DNA from: DATARH01 sp050181375
GTDB taxonomy: Bacteria; Pseudomonadota; Alphaproteobacteria; ATCC43930; CGMCC-115725
NCBI GenBank assembly: GCA_050181375.1
Contig: JBFXDF010000165.1
Span: forward strand, 1 to 8,624
DNA length: 8,624 bases
Direction: 5' to 3'
In this document: one piece after another, positions 7,862 to 8,624 of the stretch
Layout of the letters: each line of letters begins with the position of its first letter
Numbering within the stretch: the first letter of the stretch is position 1
Notes under the pieces: model-generated
What the model saw: the letters and a program-made list of their open reading frames with translations, nothing else
Database searches by the model: none
Told to the model about the DNA's origin: nothing
Translations under genes and position numbers: made by a program

Positions 7862-7884
7862 GTTCCCGCCCGCTAGCCGGGAAC
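7862..7884. promoter_or_regulatory. Inverted repeat upstream of the acyl-CoA synthetase, possible operator
   Basis: GTTCCCG (7862-7868) and CGGGAAC (7878-7884) are perfect 7-bp arms around a 9-bp spacer. The repeat starts 34 bp upstream of the synthetase ATG, just behind the possible TATAAC -10 element. Spacing and symmetry suit a dimeric regulator; TetR-family repressors commonly control such genes, but none is encoded in the window. No U-tract follows on either strand, so a terminator is less likely. Confidence 0.35.
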
Positions 7885-7934
7885 AAGCGGGATCCGCACC
7901 CGGTCGATTATCGCGCGGGCCATGTCGCGGTGCT

Positions 7935-7983
7935 AGAGCAAGATCGGGTCAGATGGAGGCATTTGACCCGTGAATCTTGCTCT
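7935..7983. repeat. Imperfect hairpin 1 of an intergenic palindromic element
   Basis: AGAGCAAGAT (7935-7944) pairs with ATCTTGCTCT (7974-7983). Directly inside, CGGGTCA (7945-7951) pairs with TGACCCG (7964-7970). The loop is 12 bases and there is one 3-base bulge (TGA, 7971-7973), giving 17 paired bases. Such stable intergenic hairpins are typical of REP/MITE-like repeats of alphaproteobacteria, but only one copy is in this window. Confidence 0.75.
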
Positions 7984-7997
7984 CGATTCAAATATGC

Positions 7998-8047
7998 AGA
8001 GCCTGATTCACGGCTCAGATCGTTGCGATCTGAGCCGATCAGGCTAT
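7998..8047. repeat. Imperfect hairpin 2 of the same palindromic element
   Basis: GGCTCAGATCG (8012-8022) and CGATCTGAGCC (8026-8036) are perfect 11-bp arms with a 3-base loop. An outer stem AGCCTGAT (8000-8007) / ATCAGGCT (8038-8045) closes it, with a small asymmetric bulge. The bases CGTGAATC (7969-7976) of hairpin 1 are also complementary to GATTCACG (8005-8012) here, so the two hairpins could refold into each other. Together with hairpin 1 this looks like one element of about 110 bp. Confidence 0.75.
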
Positions 8048-8226
8048 AGGTGAATGACAGCAGGCTGGCGTCGGGGATGCCAATGGCCGCCGACAATTCG
8101 AACCCGCTCCCCCAAACGGGTGGTGCGCCGCCATCAGGGTCGCAACTCGCCGGAAGCGACCTTATCCCGCAATGCGTTCGCCATGTCGGCCTCGTCCCTG
8201 GGTGCGCTTTATTATTCCTCTCCACC

Positions 8227-8262
8227 GGCGGAGAGGTGACGAAAGCACGTGCTTACTCCGCC
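8227..8262. repeat. Inverted repeat across the gcvPB stop codon, possible weak 3' hairpin
   Basis: GGCGGAG (8227-8233) and CTCCGCC (8256-8262) are perfect 7-bp arms that enclose the 12-bp palindrome AAGCACGTGCTT (8243-8254), and the gcvPB stop codon (8253-8255) lies within. On the minus strand it could fold in the 3' end of the gcvPB message. No run of T follows, so it is not a standard intrinsic terminator; it may only slow polymerase or protect the mRNA end. Confidence 0.35.
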
Positions 8263-8624
8263 GCCTGCTTGTGCTCCGGTTCGGGGCGCCAGCGCAGCAC
8301 CGGCTTGCGCGCGGCGGCGGTTTCGTCGAGTCGGCGGCGCGGCGTCAGGCGCGGCGCGGCGCGGAACGCGGCCGCATCCCCTGCTTTCGCCCGCTCCGCC
8401 AACCCGCGCAGCACCGCGACGAATTGATCGACCGACTCCTTGCTCTCGGTCTCGGTCGGCTCGACCAACAGCGCGCCGTGCACGACGAGGGGGAAATACA
8501 TCGTCTTCGGGTGATAGCCTTCGTCGATCAGCGCCTTCGCGAAATCGAGCGTCGTCACGCCGGTATCCTTCAGATATCGGGCATCGAACAGCACCTCGTG
8601 CATGCACACGCCCGGAAACGACAC
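8253..8624 (-). CDS. gcvPB: Glycine dehydrogenase (decarboxylating) subunit 2, C-terminal part (5' end outside window)
   Basis: The PLP-dependent P-protein of the glycine cleavage system decarboxylates glycine and passes the aminomethyl group to the lipoyl arm of GcvH. In many bacteria it is split into GcvPA and GcvPB, and this is the end of GcvPB. The 123 visible residues include GVCMHEVLFDARYLKDTGVTTLDFAKALIDEGYHP, then the YFPLVVHGALLVEPTETESK block, and finish with the family's RRRLDETAAARKPVLRW tail. The frame is open to the window edge; the first visible codon (GTG) is internal, because homologues continue upstream, where the PLP lysine would lie. A partner gcvPA and gcvH are expected upstream on the same strand, beyond 8624. 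The family identity is clear. Confidence 0.95.
   Translation of the reverse strand: MSFPGVCMHEVLFDARYLKDTGVTTLDFAKALIDEGYHPKTMYFPLVVHGALLVEPTETESKESVDQFVAVLRGLAERAKAGDAAAFRAAPRLTPRRRLDETAAARKPVLRWRPEPEHKQAAE

Larger units (their letters stand above)
7873..8184 (-). pseudogene. Decayed isocitrate lyase/PEP mutase-family gene (N-terminal remnant, interrupted by a palindromic element)
   Basis: Three short minus-strand peptides lie in the order expected for the N-terminal third of an ICL/PEPM-superfamily enzyme. First, ATG at 8184 reads MANALRDKVASGELRP and then TGA (8134-8136); a GGGACGAGG sits just upstream. Second, in another frame, 8105-8049 reads GFELSAAIGIPDASLLSFT, like the family's '(G)xPDxxLLSFTEM' block. 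Third, 7923-7873 reads MARAIIDRVRIPLVPG and then TAG, like the 'ARxIxxxVxIPxIADxDTGYG' strand just before the metal-binding aspartates. Between pieces one and two there are about 30 bp where the family has roughly 20 or more residues, so an internal deletion is implied; between pieces two and three lie the hairpins at 7935-8047. The catalytic DTGYG and everything after it are gone. The remnant follows gcvPB by 68 bp on the same strand. Family assignment is by memory of motifs, and a chance resemblance cannot be excluded. Confidence 0.45.
7828..8252. other. 425-bp stretch without an intact gene
   Basis: This gap between gcvPB and the acyl-CoA synthetase holds, from left to right, the synthetase ribosome-binding site and possible -10 element (7832-7847), an operator-like inverted repeat (7862-7884), the third pseudogene fragment, two hairpins (7935-8047), the second and first pseudogene fragments, and the inverted repeat at the gcvPB 3' end. 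Longer open frames here (such as 7908-8225 minus and 8050-8427 plus) have no recognisable full-length product. Confidence 0.7.

Noticed and set aside
7840..7884. Alphaproteobacterial general stress (EcfG-type) promoter ahead of the synthetase
   Set aside because: A GGAAC is present on the minus strand, but no CGTT lies at the required 16-19 bp distance.
7935..8047. The hairpins as intrinsic terminators or as a CRISPR repeat
   Set aside because: No T-run follows either stem on either strand, and there is no repeat-spacer periodicity.
7908..8225. A 105-residue minus-strand open frame as a real gene
   Set aside because: It runs through both hairpins and only its middle (GFELSAAIGIPDASLLSFT) resembles a protein; better explained as a fragment of a decayed gene.
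8622..8624. GTG at the right edge as the start of gcvPB
   Set aside because: The visible residues belong to the C-terminal part of GcvPB, so this codon is an internal valine and the gene continues outside the window.

Overview
The window is GC-rich and densely coded. Gene content and protein style suggest an alphaproteobacterium, perhaps a Rhodospirillales-like or other environmental lineage. The evidence is a plant/alphaproteobacterial-type glutamate-cysteine ligase directly behind rsmE, a two-subunit glycine decarboxylase (gcvPB), and acyl-CoA metabolism genes. I cannot name the genus. Most of the window is ordinary chromosomal housekeeping and metabolism. I found no phage, IS transposase, CRISPR, tRNA or rRNA.

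Layout, left to right. (1) 1-764, plus strand: C-terminal part of an acyl-CoA dehydrogenase-type flavoprotein whose start lies outside the window. (2) 808-2980, minus strand: probable two-gene operon rsmE (16S rRNA m3U1498 methyltransferase) then gshA (glutathione synthesis step 1), convergent with the dehydrogenase. (3) 2981-3070: short divergent control region with an 8-bp-arm inverted repeat. (4) 3071-3727, plus: exported protein of unknown function with a clear signal peptide. (5) 3783-5681, minus: complete single-chain ABC exporter (membrane domain plus ATPase). (6) 5682-5903: 222-bp divergent intergenic region with an AT-rich patch and a 15-bp palindrome. (7) 5904-6110, plus: 68-residue two-helix membrane protein, not recognised. 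(8) 6130-7827, minus: AMP-forming acyl-CoA synthetase. (9) 7828-8252: the only long non-coding stretch, about 425 bp. (10) 8253-8624, minus: C-terminal part of GcvPB, continuing beyond the right edge.

The most interesting part is 7828-8252. On the minus strand it holds short in-register peptide pieces that read like the N-terminal third of an isocitrate lyase/PEP mutase superfamily enzyme: a start with a ribosome-binding site, then an IGIPDASLLSFT-like piece, then an ARAIIDRVRIPLV-like piece. They are broken by stops, a frame change and an internal deletion. Between the last two pieces sit two adjacent imperfect hairpins (about 7935-8047), which look like a small palindromic repeat element inserted into the dying gene. 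The ancestral order on the minus strand was therefore probably gcvPB, this enzyme, then the acyl-CoA synthetase.

The intact genes do not form one obvious pathway. They cover thiol metabolism and ribosome modification, glycine cleavage, acyl-CoA activation and oxidation, and one exporter of unknown substrate. The dehydrogenase and the synthetase are both acyl-CoA enzymes, but they lie more than 5 kb apart on opposite strands.
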